Assembly (NCBI RefSeq): GCF_013283195.1
Contig: NZ_JABEKT010000002.1
Coordinates: forward strand, 1,397,080-1,461,079
From: Ensifer adhaerens
GTDB lineage: Bacteria; Pseudomonadota; Alphaproteobacteria; Rhizobiales; Rhizobiaceae
Reading direction: 5' to 3'
Length of the DNA stretch: 64,000 bases
The position numbers were made by a program, and so were the translations under genes. Below, in pieces: positions 1 to 10,417 of the stretch. The stretch's first letter is position 1, and every line of letters starts with the position of its first letter. The notes beneath the pieces are model-generated. The model was not told the origin of the DNA. It did no database searches and was given only the letters and a program-made list of their open reading frames with translations.

Positions 1-519
1 GGCGGCCAGGATGATGGCACCGGCGAGCGCGGTGACACCCAGCCAGAAATGGAAGGCGAAGCAGATGGCAATATAGAAGGGCAGCCAAGGCAGATCGAAG
101 AGCGCTGTCGGCCCGCTGCCGGACAGAAAGGCCCGGATGGTATCGAGATCGCGCAGCGGCTGAGCATAGCGAGCGCTGATCGGTGCCTGCATCTGCAGCC
201 CGACGATCGCATCGTAGATCCTTGGCGAAAGGGCCTGGTCGAGCCGATCGGCGATGCGTACCAGCAGCCTGCCCCGTAGCGCGTCGAACAACCCTTGAAA
301 CGCGTAGAGCACGACGACGATGGCGAGAAGGGCGACCAGCGTCGGCAGGCTCCGGCTCGGGAGCACACGATCGTACACTTCCATCATGAAGAGCGATCCG
401 GTGAGGTAGAGCACATTGACGACGGCACTCATCAGGCCGATGCCGACGAAGGCGCTGGCGCAACCGGCGAATACGCCCTTGAACTGGCTGGAATTTCTAT
501 TGGATGAACTGTCGCGCAT
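1..519 (-). CDS. Type I secretion ABC transporter (PrsD/HlyB-like), N-terminal part, cut by window edge
   Basis: Partial gene: 173 codons from an ATG at 517-519 to the left edge, in frame throughout. The translation starts MRDSSSNRNSSQFKGVFAG, then has hydrophobic helices (about residues 15-40 and 58-75) and the segments LTGSLFMMEVYDRVLPSRS and LRDLDTIRAFLSGSGPTALFDLPWLPFY. These are typical of the N-terminal membrane region of PrsD/AprD/LapB-class permease-ATPases, which export RTX proteins with HlyD and TolC-type partners. The ATPase domain lies outside the window. It follows the RTX phosphoesterase gene on the same strand by about 126 bp, with a terminator between, so that protein is its likely substrate (inference). 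Family assignment is firm; the exact substrate is not. Confidence 0.85.
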   Translation of the reverse strand, partial: MRDSSSNRNSSQFKGVFAGCASAFVGIGLMSAVVNVLYLTGSLFMMEVYDRVLPSRSLPTLVALLAIVVVLYAFQGLFDALRGRLLVRIADRLDQALSPRIYDAIVGLQMQAPISARYAQPLRDLDTIRAFLSGSGPTALFDLPWLPFYIAICFAFHFWLGVTALAGAIILAA

Positions 520-606
520 GGTCCCTGATCCGTTGAGATCGCGGCGGTAACAGGCAGGCATCACAAAGCGATGACATGCTTGAGATGGCTGAAGCCGATG
601 CCGCGC

Positions 607-636
607 AAAAAAGGGGCGCACCGGAAGGTGCGCCCC
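607..636 (-). terminator. Rho-independent terminator after the RTX phosphoesterase gene
   Basis: Read on the minus strand, a perfect 10-bp GC stem (GGGGCGCACC / GGTGCGCCCC) with a 4-nt loop is followed directly by six T residues, starting 9 bp after the stop codon. This is a canonical intrinsic terminator. It separates the phosphoesterase gene from the downstream secretion transporter gene, which would then need read-through or its own promoter. Confidence 0.92.
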
Positions 637-645
637 TCGCTTTGG

Positions 646-3600
646 TTAGGCGAAGCGGAAGTCGTCGATGACGAAGTTTTCCGTTTTCACACCATTGAAG
701 GTGATGGAGGAGCCGTCATCGAACGCGATCTGGGCACCAGCGTCACCGTCGGTGAATGCGCCAGAGGACAGGAGTGCCTGGTAGTCGGCAAACACATCCT
801 TCGACAGCACGACCACATCCTGCCCTTCAGCGCCGGCCTGGAAGTCCAGCACCACGTCGCGACCGTCGCCGGCCGCAAACACGAAGGTGTCGGCACCCGC
901 ACCACCCGTCAGCACGTCATTGCCCGTACCGCCGTTCAGCGTGTCGTTGCCCGCCCCCCCGTTCAACTGATCGTTGCCGGAGCCACCGCTGAGCACGTCA
1001 TTGCCGGCCCCGCCCATCAGGACATCGTTGCCGGCCCCGCCTTCGACCACGTCGTTGCCGTCGCCGGCGACCACCCGGTCATTGCCTGCACCGGCATCGA
1101 CCATGTCGTTGCCATCGCCGGCGAGCACCGTGTCGTTGCCGCTGCCGGCTTCGATCATGTCCTTGCCGTCGGTGGCTACCAGCGTGTCGTTGCCGTCGGT
1201 GCCTTCGACGACGTTGTACTCCGTGTAGCCGTCGATCTTGATCGTGGCTGTGCCGGTCGATTCCCCACCCTGGGCGTCACGCACCGTGTAGGTGACGGTA
1301 ACCGTGGCAGCCTGCTCGTCTTCCAGCGCCTGGAAGGCGGAAGACGGATCGGCGACGAGCTTGCCGTCAACGATCGAGAAGGCCGCGGCCGCCTGAGCAT
1401 TCGTCAACGCCAATCCAGTGACGGCCGTGACCGCGAAGCCGACGAGCGTCAGCCGGTCGCCCTCGACATCCGTATCGTTGGCAACGAGGTCGAATGTGGC
1501 GGTCTCGTTCTCGGCAACAGTTCCTGTGTCGGCGACCGTCACCGGTGCATCGTTGACCGCCTTGATCGTGACGCTGACGGTGCTTTCGCTGCTTCCTCCC
1601 TTGCCGTCGGACACGACGACGGTGAAGCTGTCCGTTCCGTTGACATTGGCGTTCGGCGTATAGGTCCAGGCGCCGGTCCTGCCGTCGACTGTAACGCTGC
1701 CATTGGCCGGCCCCGCCCCCGTCTTGACGGCGTAGGCAAGTGTGTCGCCATCGACATCCGTCGCCGTGACCGTGCCGCTGACCGACGTGTCTTCGTTCGT
1801 CTCGACGGCAACGGGCGACGCAACGGGTGCATCGTTGACCGGCTTGACGGTGAAGGTGGCGCCTGCCTCGCTGGACCCGCCGCGACCATCGGAAATCTGG
1901 TAGCGGAAGGAGGCTTCGCCGTTGAAGTTGGCGGAAGGCGTGAAGCGGATGCCGCCCTCCTCGACGGTGGCTGCACCACCGACGACCGAGGTGACGCTGG
2001 TCACCTTCAGCTGATCGAGATCGGCATCGCTGTCGTTGGCGAGCAGGCTCGCAAACGGGATGACGAAGGACGGCGCATCTTCATCGATCGCAACAAGCGT
2101 GTCGCCAACAGCAACCGGGCCGCGGTTGACCAGACCATTGGCAATCGCAGCGCGGTTCATCACCGTGCCGTCGGCAAAGGTGACGAGTTCGACACCGCCG
2201 CCTGCCAGCTGGCCCTTCAGGGTCAGCTTTTCGCCATTGGCGAACTCGACCTCAACGGCTTCACCGTATTTGTGCAGGACCGCCTCGCCGCGGGCGATGT
2301 CGTGCAGGACGAGAACGTCGCTGTCGCCCGACGCCGTAGCAGTTTCGACGATCTCGTCGGAGCCTTCGCCACGTCCATAGACGTAGGTATCGGAACCGTC
2401 GCCGCCAATCAGGACGTCGTTACCGGCGCCACCTTCGATCACGTCGTCGCCGAGACCGCCGGCAATGATGTCGGCGCCCTCGCCACCCATCAGCACGTCG
2501 TTGCCCTTGCCGCCGGCAAGCGCGTCACGTCCGGCGCCGCCCAACAGCGTATCGTCGCCGTCGCCGCCATCGAGGCGATCGTCGCCGCCGTTGCCGATGA
2601 GCGTGTCGTTGCCGCCAAGGCCATAGATCGTCTCGCCGACTTCACCACCGACCAGCATGTCACGGGCATTGGTGCCGTTGATCACCTGGCCGCCTTCGAG
2701 GCCCGACTTCAAATCGACGACCGTCAGATCGTCGAAGGACAGCCCGGCATTGCCCCAGGAATAGAGACCGAAGGTACCGGCATCGAGACCACGGTCGCCG
2801 ACCGGATAGGCGAACAGCGCCTCATCGTTGAGGAAGGCGGTGATCTTGTCGCCGACGACTTCGACGCGCAGCTTCATCGCCTGGCCCGGCTCATACTTGC
2901 CCGGAACCTGGGCAAGGATTTCCTCGACCCCGTTCTTCATGCGCACGAGGTTGAAGATGCTGCCGGCGCCATTGCCGGGGCTGCGATCGAGGATGCCATC
3001 GGCATCGAGCTCGAGCTTGTAGTAGTTCTTGTTGTCCTTGTAGCGGAACAGGAAGCCGAGGCCGTCCTTATCCGGCGTCTGGATCGTCGCCTCGACGGCA
3101 TAGTCGGTCCAGGCAAGGGCTGCCGGATCCTTGAACAGCGCGTAGGTGCCGAGACGAAGCACGTTGACGCCGTCGCCAAGTGGGCTCCAGCCGCGCTTCC
3201 ACAGATCCGATGCCGTTGCGCCGCTCCATGTCAGCTCGCGGCTCGCAAGCCCGGTCGTCTGCACCAGCTTGCCGTCGGCAAGCAGCCATTCGGAGGCCTT
3301 TCCATCCGGTCCGATCCCGCCAAGCTCGCCCTCATCGACGATGTTGAAGCGCGACAGGGACTGCGGCGACGAGAAGTCTTCTGCAACCAGAATCTTGCTG
3401 CGGTCGACGACGGTGATGTCGACACGGTCGGTCGAAACCGAGCCGTCCACCGCCGTCACCTTGAGCAGCAACTTGTTGACGCCGGTGTCGAGATTGACGT
3501 TGGCGGTCTTGCCATTGGCGATGACGTTGCCGGCAAGGTCGGTCCAGACATAGTCGACCAGCTGCTTCGGGCCGAACGAGCCGGAGGCATCGAGCTTGAC

Positions 3601-6585
3601 CAAAACCTTACCGTCGCCGTCGATGTCGTAGGTTCGCTGGTCGATGCCGGCTTTTGCCGTCGTGTCCGCCCTGGTGACGACGATGTCGTCGAAGACAGAA
3701 GCGCGCTGGCCGCTGGAATAGAGGCCGACCGTGCCGCCGGTCAGCGGTGCATTGGCGTCGGTGACCGGTCCGGCAAAGACGTTCTTGTCACCGAGGAAGA
3801 TGTTGATGACGCCGCCGGTGATAGCAACCGTTAGCGGGATTTCCATGTTGTAGGGCGAACCTTCATTCACCGATGCAAGGATGGTCTCTACGCCATTGGC
3901 AACCTTGACCAATTGACGACGATTGGTCTCGCCATCGAGCGTGAAGCGGTAGTGGTTGTTGGCATCCTTGTAGTAGAAGAGAACGCCGATCGTGTCGTTG
4001 TCGAGCTGCGTCAACGATGCCTCGAAGACGTAATCCGTCCAAGTGGACGAGCCTTCGCCGACGAAGACCAGCTTGTTGCGGGCGGCATCGCTCTGATCGA
4101 AGAGTGCTGCTTCAGGTGCCGCAAGGCCGGTTGCTCCGGTCGGGCGTGAGAAGACCGTTCCCTTGAGCAGGAAGTTGCCGGTGTTGCCGTTGGCAGCCCC
4201 GATATCGGTCGCCCAGCCATTGGCGTTGCCGTCATTGAAGGTCTCGACCAACAGCGTGCGGTCGCCGCGGACGATGACGTCTACCGTGTCGCCGGTCTTG
4301 ACGCCGTTGAAGTCGGTCGTGGTCAGCGTCAGCTTGTGCTTGCCAAGCTCGAGCGCGGCGCTCGCGTCCTTGCCTTCAGCCACCACATCGCCGTTTTCGT
4401 TGGTCCAGACCCAGCTCTTGACGCTTGCCGGCAGTAGCGACTTGGCGCCTGAAAGCGCGACATTGGCGGACGAGGCGCCGGCCAAGGCATCGGCGATGAT
4501 GTCGTCGCCGGCTTCGGCCATGGCACGGGCCTTGCCGCCGCTGACGTCGATGTTCTCAAAAACTTCCTGGTGGCCGCGGTAATAGCCGGTCAGGCCATCA
4601 CGATCGAGTTCCGGCTTGGTGCGGAAGCCGTCGAGGTAGTCGTCAAAGCCGGTGAAATAGGTTTCGGTGGAAATGCGGTTGTTGTCGGGGTCGATGGTGA
4701 TCAGCCGGATGGCGCCGTTGCCGCCATTGTTGCCCTTGGCCTCGTTGCCGTTGCCGGTGATCTCGCGCGACACGCCATTCTGGTAGTTGACCAGGAACTG
4801 GAACACCGGCTCGCCGTACTGGTTGTAGGTGATGTCGGTCTCGGCGCCATCGCCGAAGATGTGACCGGAGAAAGTCATGACGATGTTGGGGTAGCGGGCG
4901 AGCAGTTCGCGCGAAACATATTCGCCGTCATTGGCGCCGCGCTGGTCGGTGCGCATGCCGTAGTCGTAGCCGGCACCTTCGTCATAGAGCGGAAGGGCCA
5001 GATTGTCCTGCCGGCCGGCATAGCTCGTCAGCGAGTGGGTGGCGAGCATGACGCGATAATCGGGATGGGCCTCGATGACGTCACCTGCCCAACGGATCAC
5101 GTCGTCGCGGGGACCGAATTCGAGCGAGATCGACAGCCACTTGGTGCCATCGGGCGCGGTGAACGTGCTGTAGGTGTTGCGGGCGCTCATCAGTTCCTGA
5201 TCATAGGCGCCGCCGAAGGTGCCCGGATTGGTCGCCGTCTGCTTGTCGGGCGAGAAGCGCTGATCGAGATGGATCGACGAGTGGTCTGCGGCATTGCCGC
5301 CGTTCGCCTGGTCATGGTTGCCCGGCAGAAGCGCGTAGGGGATCTTGCCGTCGAGCTTGCGAAGGGCCGCTTCAGCGATGTCCCACTGGCCGGAAAGGTT
5401 GTTCTGGGTGATGTCGCCGACATGGGTCATGAAGACGATGTTGTGACTCTGGCGATTGTCGACCAGCCACTGCGTCATGTCGCCGAAGAAATGCTTGATT
5501 CCATCGTTGGAGGTGTAGTCCTGCGTGTCCGGGAACACGGCGATCGTATAGGCGTTCGCACCGGCGACCCGGACGCGGAAATCGTCGGTGACAACGTGAC
5601 CGGCAGTGTCGATTGCCGTGACGCGGATGTCGGAATGGCCGAGGGCAGCAAAATCCAGCACCAACTTGTTGCCATTGGTCAGAACGGCACTGAGTACTTC
5701 GCCCTTGCTGTTCTGCACTGTGAAGGTCAGGTTTTCGCCCGAGAAATGCTGCGACAGGTCAATCGTCACATTGGCCGCATCCGGCGTGACCATCATATCC
5801 TTGATGGCCAAGGTCTTGACGACGGAGCCTGGATTGGGGTTCGTCGTGTCCTGGCCAACGGCCGGAATACCCGCCGATCCCGGCGTCGTCGTCGACACGG
5901 TCGTGCCTTGGCCGCTGAGGGAACCCTGGCCGAATGCCGGCGTGGTCGAGCCCTCGCCGAAACGAAACTCAGTGCCGTTGGACGACAGCGCATCGCCCTT
6001 CAGTGCATCGGGAACGATGCCTTCCGGCTTGGCATTGCCGAGCGCCGAGAGCTCCGAACCGGTCAGAACCTTTTCGATGAAGAGGAAATTGCTGAGGTAG
6101 CCGGAGGAGGTTTCACCGTCTTCGTCCGCGAAGATCAGGAAGCCCTTGGCCTTGTCGATGGTGAAGCGGGCGGCAAGCGAACCCGTCATCTTCTGTTCGG
6201 CGACAAAGTCACCGTTGATATATTTCTTCATCGAGACGCCGCCGCTGGCGTCCTTGTCGATCGTGAGACCAATGCGGTTCCAGGCATCGAGCTTGGCAGA
6301 GCCGCGATAGTCGCTGTTGATGCCGAGGCCGAAGCTTTCGCCGCCGACCTTGCCGAAGATATCGCCGTCAGACGTGTTGGTGACATCCGTCTGCAGGAAC
6401 GGGATCCAGCCGCTGGAGCCGGCGGACGGGAAATAGACGTCGTAAACGAGGCTATAGGACGAAACATTACCTGTGCCGCCGGGCGATACGAGAATGCCCT
6501 GCTGGGCCTGCACGCGGGGAATATTAAGGAGCCAATCGGAGGAAGATTGGATCGGCGTCGCAATCGAATTGGGGGAGGAAGTCAT
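646..6585 (-). CDS. Giant secreted RTX protein with calcineurin-like phosphoesterase domain
   Basis: 1979 aa from the ATG at 6583-6585, preceded by an AGAGAG stretch; a GTG 51 bp further upstream is possible but has no clear ribosome site. Domains in order: LamG/concanavalin-like region (about 20-190), a Ser/Thr/Pro/Gly-rich linker (about 210-265), a metallophosphoesterase core with PDTQ (352-355), GDI (390-392), GNHD (422-425), ATHS (515-518) and SGHIFGDG (573-580), further LamG-like and PKD-like modules, an RTX nonapeptide block (about 1296-1413), two or three cadherin/VCBS-like repeats containing VNDAPVA-type motifs, and a second RTX block (about 1794-1899). There is no Sec signal. RTX repeats and a C-terminal tail ending in DDFRFA fit type I secretion. 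It is probably a Ca2+-dependent extracellular phosphodiesterase or phosphatase; the substrate is unknown. Confidence 0.9.
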   Translation of the reverse strand: MTSSPNSIATPIQSSSDWLLNIPRVQAQQGILVSPGGTGNVSSYSLVYDVYFPSAGSSGWIPFLQTDVTNTSDGDIFGKVGGESFGLGINSDYRGSAKLDAWNRIGLTIDKDASGGVSMKKYINGDFVAEQKMTGSLAARFTIDKAKGFLIFADEDGETSSGYLSNFLFIEKVLTGSELSALGNAKPEGIVPDALKGDALSSNGTEFRFGEGSTTPAFGQGSLSGQGTTVSTTTPGSAGIPAVGQDTTNPNPGSVVKTLAIKDMMVTPDAANVTIDLSQHFSGENLTFTVQNSKGEVLSAVLTNGNKLVLDFAALGHSDIRVTAIDTAGHVVTDDFRVRVAGANAYTIAVFPDTQDYTSNDGIKHFFGDMTQWLVDNRQSHNIVFMTHVGDITQNNLSGQWDIAEAALRKLDGKIPYALLPGNHDQANGGNAADHSSIHLDQRFSPDKQTATNPGTFGGAYDQELMSARNTYSTFTAPDGTKWLSISLEFGPRDDVIRWAGDVIEAHPDYRVMLATHSLTSYAGRQDNLALPLYDEGAGYDYGMRTDQRGANDGEYVSRELLARYPNIVMTFSGHIFGDGAETDITYNQYGEPVFQFLVNYQNGVSREITGNGNEAKGNNGGNGAIRLITIDPDNNRISTETYFTGFDDYLDGFRTKPELDRDGLTGYYRGHQEVFENIDVSGGKARAMAEAGDDIIADALAGASSANVALSGAKSLLPASVKSWVWTNENGDVVAEGKDASAALELGKHKLTLTTTDFNGVKTGDTVDVIVRGDRTLLVETFNDGNANGWATDIGAANGNTGNFLLKGTVFSRPTGATGLAAPEAALFDQSDAARNKLVFVGEGSSTWTDYVFEASLTQLDNDTIGVLFYYKDANNHYRFTLDGETNRRQLVKVANGVETILASVNEGSPYNMEIPLTVAITGGVINIFLGDKNVFAGPVTDANAPLTGGTVGLYSSGQRASVFDDIVVTRADTTAKAGIDQRTYDIDGDGKVLVKLDASGSFGPKQLVDYVWTDLAGNVIANGKTANVNLDTGVNKLLLKVTAVDGSVSTDRVDITVVDRSKILVAEDFSSPQSLSRFNIVDEGELGGIGPDGKASEWLLADGKLVQTTGLASRELTWSGATASDLWKRGWSPLGDGVNVLRLGTYALFKDPAALAWTDYAVEATIQTPDKDGLGFLFRYKDNKNYYKLELDADGILDRSPGNGAGSIFNLVRMKNGVEEILAQVPGKYEPGQAMKLRVEVVGDKITAFLNDEALFAYPVGDRGLDAGTFGLYSWGNAGLSFDDLTVVDLKSGLEGGQVINGTNARDMLVGGEVGETIYGLGGNDTLIGNGGDDRLDGGDGDDTLLGGAGRDALAGGKGNDVLMGGEGADIIAGGLGDDVIEGGAGNDVLIGGDGSDTYVYGRGEGSDEIVETATASGDSDVLVLHDIARGEAVLHKYGEAVEVEFANGEKLTLKGQLAGGGVELVTFADGTVMNRAAIANGLVNRGPVAVGDTLVAIDEDAPSFVIPFASLLANDSDADLDQLKVTSVTSVVGGAATVEEGGIRFTPSANFNGEASFRYQISDGRGGSSEAGATFTVKPVNDAPVASPVAVETNEDTSVSGTVTATDVDGDTLAYAVKTGAGPANGSVTVDGRTGAWTYTPNANVNGTDSFTVVVSDGKGGSSESTVSVTIKAVNDAPVTVADTGTVAENETATFDLVANDTDVEGDRLTLVGFAVTAVTGLALTNAQAAAAFSIVDGKLVADPSSAFQALEDEQAATVTVTYTVRDAQGGESTGTATIKIDGYTEYNVVEGTDGNDTLVATDGKDMIEAGSGNDTVLAGDGNDMVDAGAGNDRVVAGDGNDVVEGGAGNDVLMGGAGNDVLSGGSGNDQLNGGAGNDTLNGGTGNDVLTGGAGADTFVFAAGDGRDVVLDFQAGAEGQDVVVLSKDVFADYQALLSSGAFTDGDAGAQIAFDDGSSITFNGVKTENFVIDDFRFA

Positions 6586-6662
6586 GTCGGCTTTCTCTCT
6601 AAAGGTGAACGGGATCGGCTCTTGGCCGTGCGTCACCGTTAGCCGCCACGCTTACCGCGCAG

Positions 6663-6680
6663 ATGACAGTTGCTTAACAA
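6663..6680 (-). promoter_or_regulatory. Candidate Pho box upstream of the phosphoesterase gene
   Basis: On the minus strand the 18-mer TTGTTAAGCAACTGTCAT has one perfect PhoB half-site (CTGTCAT) preceded, with the usual 11-bp period, by a degenerate half (TTGTTAA, 4 of 7 matches). It lies about 78 bp upstream of the phosphoesterase start in the divergent region shared with the LysR gene. Phosphate-starvation control would suit a secreted phosphoesterase, but one good half-site is weak evidence. Confidence 0.3.
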
Positions 6681-6845
6681 AACGTAAAACGGCCATAGCG
6701 TTTTCCGATGGCTGCCATCGGTTTCGTCCGTCACCGGATGGCCTGGCAGACTGGCGAGGCGAAGTGTCATGTGCCTGTCAGCTTTTCCGACAATGATGCC
6801 GGCGCGGATCCAACAGGCTCCCGCGTGACAACAGAACCGGAAGCA

Positions 6846-7796
6846 ATGTCGATTACCCAATTGAAAGCGTTTCACATCGTCGCCCTGTCCGGCGGCTTCT
6901 CCCAAGCCGCCCGCGACATGGCGATCAGCCAGTCGACCCTGTCGCAGCACGTGCGGGAATTGGAGGCGGATTGCGGCCAGAACCTGCTCGATCGAAAGGC
7001 CCGCGGCGTCAGCCTCAGCGCGCATGGCGAGCGCCTCTTCGAGATCACCTCGCGGCTGTTCCAGGCGGAAAAGGAGGCGAATGCTTTTCTGCGGGGAGAA
7101 GCCGGTCTGAATGGCGGGCATCTGCGCGTTGCGGCCGACGGCCCCATCCTGGCGCTGCCGATCCTCTCGCGGTTGAAGAACGAGCGGCCGAAACTGACCT
7201 TTTCGCTTGCTGTCGACAACTCCGCCCGCGTCATCGACCAGATCATCGACTATCGCGCAGACGTGGCGATCACCGCGCAGATCCCCAATGATCCGCGTCT
7301 GCACGGCGTGCACTTCCTGAGCATGCGGCTCGGCCTGTGCGTGCCGTCATCCCATCCGTTGGCAGCGCGCGACGGCGTCACGATGAAGGACCTCGAAGGC
7401 CTCTCCTTCGTCATGCGCGAGCGCGGCTCGCGCACCCGCGAAATCTTCGAGAAGAACCTTGGCGACCACGGCATCTCGATCCATCAGCTGGTCGAGATCT
7501 CCTCGCGCGAAGGCGTGCGCGAGGCCATCGCCAATGGTGTTGGCTTCGGGGTGGTCGCCGACCTCGAGTTCGGCCACGATGCCAGGCTTTCCTTCGTACC
7601 GATCGACGACGCCAAAGAGGTCATCGACGAATACGCGATCTGCCTCGCCGAGCGTCGCCATCTGCCGCTGATCCGCGGTTTCATCGACGAGGCTAGCCGA
7701 CTGCTGCCCGACGCCGGAGAGACGTTCCATCTGCCGGCGCATCGCGGGAAAACCATGGGTAAAACAAATGCATCGGCATCATTGCTAACGCAATAG
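6846..7796 (+). CDS. LysR-family transcriptional regulator
   Basis: 316 aa. The ATG at 6846 is chosen because the typical LysR start (MSITQLKAFHIVALSGGFS) begins there, with GGAAG just upstream; longer in-frame extensions lack family similarity. The N-terminal winged helix-turn-helix (about residues 1-60, AARDMAISQSTLSQHVREL) is followed by a LysR substrate-binding domain (about 90-295). It is divergent from the RTX phosphoesterase gene with about 260 bp between, so it may regulate that gene and itself. The effector domain faintly recalls the LysR proteins linked to aminoethylphosphonate catabolism, which is only an impression. It could instead control the convergent operon downstream. Confidence 0.88.
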   Translation: MSITQLKAFHIVALSGGFSQAARDMAISQSTLSQHVRELEADCGQNLLDRKARGVSLSAHGERLFEITSRLFQAEKEANAFLRGEAGLNGGHLRVAADGPILALPILSRLKNERPKLTFSLAVDNSARVIDQIIDYRADVAITAQIPNDPRLHGVHFLSMRLGLCVPSSHPLAARDGVTMKDLEGLSFVMRERGSRTREIFEKNLGDHGISIHQLVEISSREGVREAIANGVGFGVVADLEFGHDARLSFVPIDDAKEVIDEYAICLAERRHLPLIRGFIDEASRLLPDAGETFHLPAHRGKTMGKTNASASLLTQ

Positions 7797-7832
7797 GTTA
7801 GCCGACACCGAACCCCTAACGTAACGTCAGCC

Positions 7833-8864
7833 TCAGAGCTTCGCGGCAGTGCCGAAGCCTGTCAGGAAGGATGTCAGATTGTCGGACAGCGCATCGCAGA
7901 GGTAGCCACCTTCCTGAATGATGGCCGTCGGCAGACCCAGGCCGGCGACCGCCTCACCAATCCTTGCAAAGCCTGGCGTCGACACGGACAGGCCGCCGAA
8001 GGGGTCGCCCTCGAAGGCATCGAGGCCGAGCGCGACGACGAGCGCGTCCGGCGCGTAGGCACGGATGCGGCGGAAGGCGACATCGAGAGCTGCCAGGAAC
8101 TCGGCGTCGCCGGACTTGCGCTCGAGCGGGAGGTTGAGATTGTAACCGAGGCCCGGCCCCTCGCCGCGCTCGTCGGCATGCCCCCAGAAGAACGGATAGA
8201 ACCGCACGGGATCCGCGTGGATCGACACCGTCAGCACATCGGATCGCTGGTAGAAGATGCCCTGCGTACCGTTGCCGTGGTGCAGGTCGATGTCGAGGAC
8301 CACGACGCGGGCCGCGTTTGAGAGGAAGCGTTGCGCTGCGACGGCGGAATTGTTGAGGAAGCAGAAGCCGCCGGCAACATCGGCAAAGGCATGATGACCG
8401 GGGGGCCGGCAGAGTGCATAGGCGGCGCGGTCACCCGACATGACCGCGTCTGCCGCATCGACCGCGCTCCAGGCGCTCCAGCGCACGCTATCCCAGGTTT
8501 CTCCCGAGATCGGGCACGCGGTGTCGGCCATGTGATATCCTGCCTGCCCCACGGCAGACGCAGGATACCGGCCGCCGCGGGCGAGCGGATGGATGTTGGG
8601 GATCACCTCGTCCGAAGCTTCAGCGATCTTCTGCCAGCGGGCGTAGATATGTTCGAGGAAATCGAGATATTCGGGCGTGTGCACGGCGGCAATCGGGCCG
8701 AGGCCGTGATCGCGCGGACGAAGGATGGTGCAGCCGGCATCGCGGGCGCCGGTAAGCAGGCGCTCGACCCGTTCGGGCTGCTCGGGGTTCGGCTGCGGCG
8801 CGCCGCTCGAAAGGAAAGCCTTCGGATCGTGTCGTTTCTGTTCCTGGGCGTAGAAGGCTTTCAT
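7833..8864 (-). CDS. Acetylpolyamine amidohydrolase / histone-deacetylase-family hydrolase
   Basis: 343 aa, close to the known length of acetylpolyamine amidohydrolase (about 341 aa). Zinc-dependent deacetylase family: the active-site His pair is in RPPGHHAF (H157-H158), the zinc ligands are D193 and H195 in DIDLHHGNGTQG and D282 in GLDAFEGDP, and the C-terminal QEGGY carries the transition-state Tyr region (319-321). Such enzymes remove acetyl groups from acetylated amines such as acetylputrescine or acetylcadaverine in the cytoplasm. It is the last gene of the minus-strand catabolic operon, 30 bp after the GNAT gene. Its presence suggests that the pathway meets an N-acetylated amine. The enzyme class is well supported; the substrate is inferred. 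Confidence 0.9.
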   Translation of the reverse strand: MKAFYAQEQKRHDPKAFLSSGAPQPNPEQPERVERLLTGARDAGCTILRPRDHGLGPIAAVHTPEYLDFLEHIYARWQKIAEASDEVIPNIHPLARGGRYPASAVGQAGYHMADTACPISGETWDSVRWSAWSAVDAADAVMSGDRAAYALCRPPGHHAFADVAGGFCFLNNSAVAAQRFLSNAARVVVLDIDLHHGNGTQGIFYQRSDVLTVSIHADPVRFYPFFWGHADERGEGPGLGYNLNLPLERKSGDAEFLAALDVAFRRIRAYAPDALVVALGLDAFEGDPFGGLSVSTPGFARIGEAVAGLGLPTAIIQEGGYLCDALSDNLTSFLTGFGTAAKL

Positions 8865-8894
8865 GCTCTCTCCAATTCCTGCGTCTTCAGGCTT

Positions 8895-9404
8895 TCATTT
8901 TCCGGCAAGCGCCACGAAGGCATCGCCATAGGCGGCATGTGCGCGATCTTTCGTCTGCCAGGTGATGCCGAGCCGCTCGTAAAGGCGCTGCGCGGCCATG
9001 TTCTCCACGTCGACTTCCAGCCGCAGATAGTCCCCGCCCCTCGCCTTCGACCAGGCTGCCACTTTTCGCAGAAGGCGCTCGCCGATCCCGAGGCCGCGAA
9101 AACGATCGTCGACATAGAGATCCTGCACGAAGACCCCCGGCCTCCCGCGCCAGGTCGAGAAGATCGGAAAGAACAGGCAAAGGCCCGCAAAACCTCCATC
9201 CACCTCGGCAATCAGGCTGCCGAAGGCGGCGTCTGGACCGAAGCCGAACCGGCGATAGTCATCGGCTGTGCAGGTGACCTTGCCCGCCATGTCGAGGCCG
9301 CGGCCCATGGCCCGGATCGCGGCGTGTATCGTTTCCGCGTCGCCGATTTCCCCGGTGCGAATGCGGATATCCGCGGTCAAGCTTTGCGTTGTCGTCACAA
9401 TCAT
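8895..9404 (-). CDS. GNAT-family N-acetyltransferase
   Basis: About 169 aa from the ATG at 9402-9404. A GTG two codons later has a better-spaced AAGGGG site and may be the true start. The longer open frame upstream overlaps the BKACE gene and is not family-like. The acetyl-CoA binding signature is LYVDDRFRGLGIGERLLRKV (motif A, R/Q-x-x-G-x-G/A type), followed by a late motif with AAQRLYERLG. It transfers an acyl group from acyl-CoA to an amine or similar acceptor. It sits between BKACE and the acetylpolyamine amidohydrolase, so acetylating and deacetylating enzymes are co-encoded, perhaps for protecting an amino group during catabolism (inference). Confidence 0.87.
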   Translation of the reverse strand: MIVTTTQSLTADIRIRTGEIGDAETIHAAIRAMGRGLDMAGKVTCTADDYRRFGFGPDAAFGSLIAEVDGGFAGLCLFFPIFSTWRGRPGVFVQDLYVDDRFRGLGIGERLLRKVAAWSKARGGDYLRLEVDVENMAAQRLYERLGITWQTKDRAHAAYGDAFVALAGK

Positions 9405-9459
9405 TCCCCTTGATGCTGACGGCCGAAAGCTGCCGGCGATCTCGCCCGAGCTTCCGGTG

Positions 9460-10407
9460 TCAGAATGCCACCTGATCTCCACCCTTGAGGCCGAGAAGTT
9501 CACGTGCTTCCTTAGGGGTGGCGACCTCCAGCGACAAGGCGTCAAGCACGGTACGAATACGGTGGACCTGTTCGGCATTGCTGGTCGCAAGCTGCCCGCG
9601 GCCATTGTAGAGGCTGTCTTCCAGCCCCACCCGAACATTACCGCCCATCGCCGCTGCCATGGTGATCATCGGCATCTGGTGTCGGCCAGCGGCCAGCACC
9701 GAGAAGGAGTAGTCGTCGCCGAAGAGCTTGTCGGCGATGCGCTTCATATGCGTCAGGTTCTCCGGATCGGCGCCGATACCTCCCAGGATTCCGAAGACGA
9801 ACTGGATGAACAGATGGCCGGAAACCAGACCACGGTCACGGAAATGTGCCAGCGAGTAGAGGTGACCGACATCGTAGCATTCGAACTCGAAGCGCGTCCC
9901 GCATCCCTGCCCGAGCCGCGTCAGGATGAACTCCATGTCGGCAAAGGTGTTCTTGAAGATCGAGCTTCGCGTCGCCTCTAGCAGTTCCGGCTCCCAGGCG
10001 TGCTTCCAGTCGGTCGGCTTGTCCAGCGCCGGGAACAGGGCGAAGTTCATTGAGCCCATGTTCAGCGAACACATCTCCGGCTCGGCGCGCAAGGACGCCG
10101 CCAGGCGATCCTCCAGTGCCATCAGCGACGAGCCGCCGGTGGAGATGTTAATGACGGCGTCGGTCGATTGTTTGATGCGTGGCAGGAACTGCATGAACAG
10201 CGAAGGGTCTGCCGACGGACGACCGTCCACCGGGTTTCTTGCATGAAGATGCAGGATAGAGGCGCCGGCCTCGGCCGCCGCTATCGCCTCCGAGGCGATC
10301 TGGTCCGGGGTAACAGGTAGATGGGGCGACATGGTCGGCGTATGCACCGAGCCCGTCACCGCGCAGGTGATAATGACCTTCCTGCGCGACGTCTTGGTTT
10401 TCGTCAT
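9460..10407 (-). CDS. Beta-keto acid cleavage enzyme (BKACE, DUF849 family)
   Basis: 315 aa, the usual family length. The TIM-barrel family condenses a beta-keto acid with acetyl-CoA and releases acetoacetate plus a new acyl-CoA. Zinc-site residues are visible: HLHAR (H53, H55) and the family signature GNVRVGLED ending with E263 and D264. Family members of known function include Kce (3-keto-5-aminohexanoate, lysine fermentation) and the carnitine-pathway CdhC. Here the gene follows a class III aminotransferase by 10 bp, an arrangement in which transamination of a beta-amino acid would supply the beta-keto acid. The specific substrate cannot be read from the sequence. Confidence 0.92.
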   Translation of the reverse strand: MTKTKTSRRKVIITCAVTGSVHTPTMSPHLPVTPDQIASEAIAAAEAGASILHLHARNPVDGRPSADPSLFMQFLPRIKQSTDAVINISTGGSSLMALEDRLAASLRAEPEMCSLNMGSMNFALFPALDKPTDWKHAWEPELLEATRSSIFKNTFADMEFILTRLGQGCGTRFEFECYDVGHLYSLAHFRDRGLVSGHLFIQFVFGILGGIGADPENLTHMKRIADKLFGDDYSFSVLAAGRHQMPMITMAAAMGGNVRVGLEDSLYNGRGQLATSNAEQVHRIRTVLDALSLEVATPKEARELLGLKGGDQVAF

Positions 10408-10417
10408 GGTGTCGATC

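Noticed and set aside
571..3834. A long plus-strand open frame (about 1087 codons) opposite the RTX protein gene
   Set aside because: It is the antisense of RTX and cadherin-like repeats, whose biased codons leave the opposite strand open. The translation is a low-complexity mix of DHVVA-type repeats mirroring GGxGxD, without family motifs.
4570..6642. A 690-codon plus-strand open frame opposite the phosphoesterase domain
   Set aside because: It is antisense to a gene with clear metallophosphoesterase motifs; codon usage and translation have no recognisable features.
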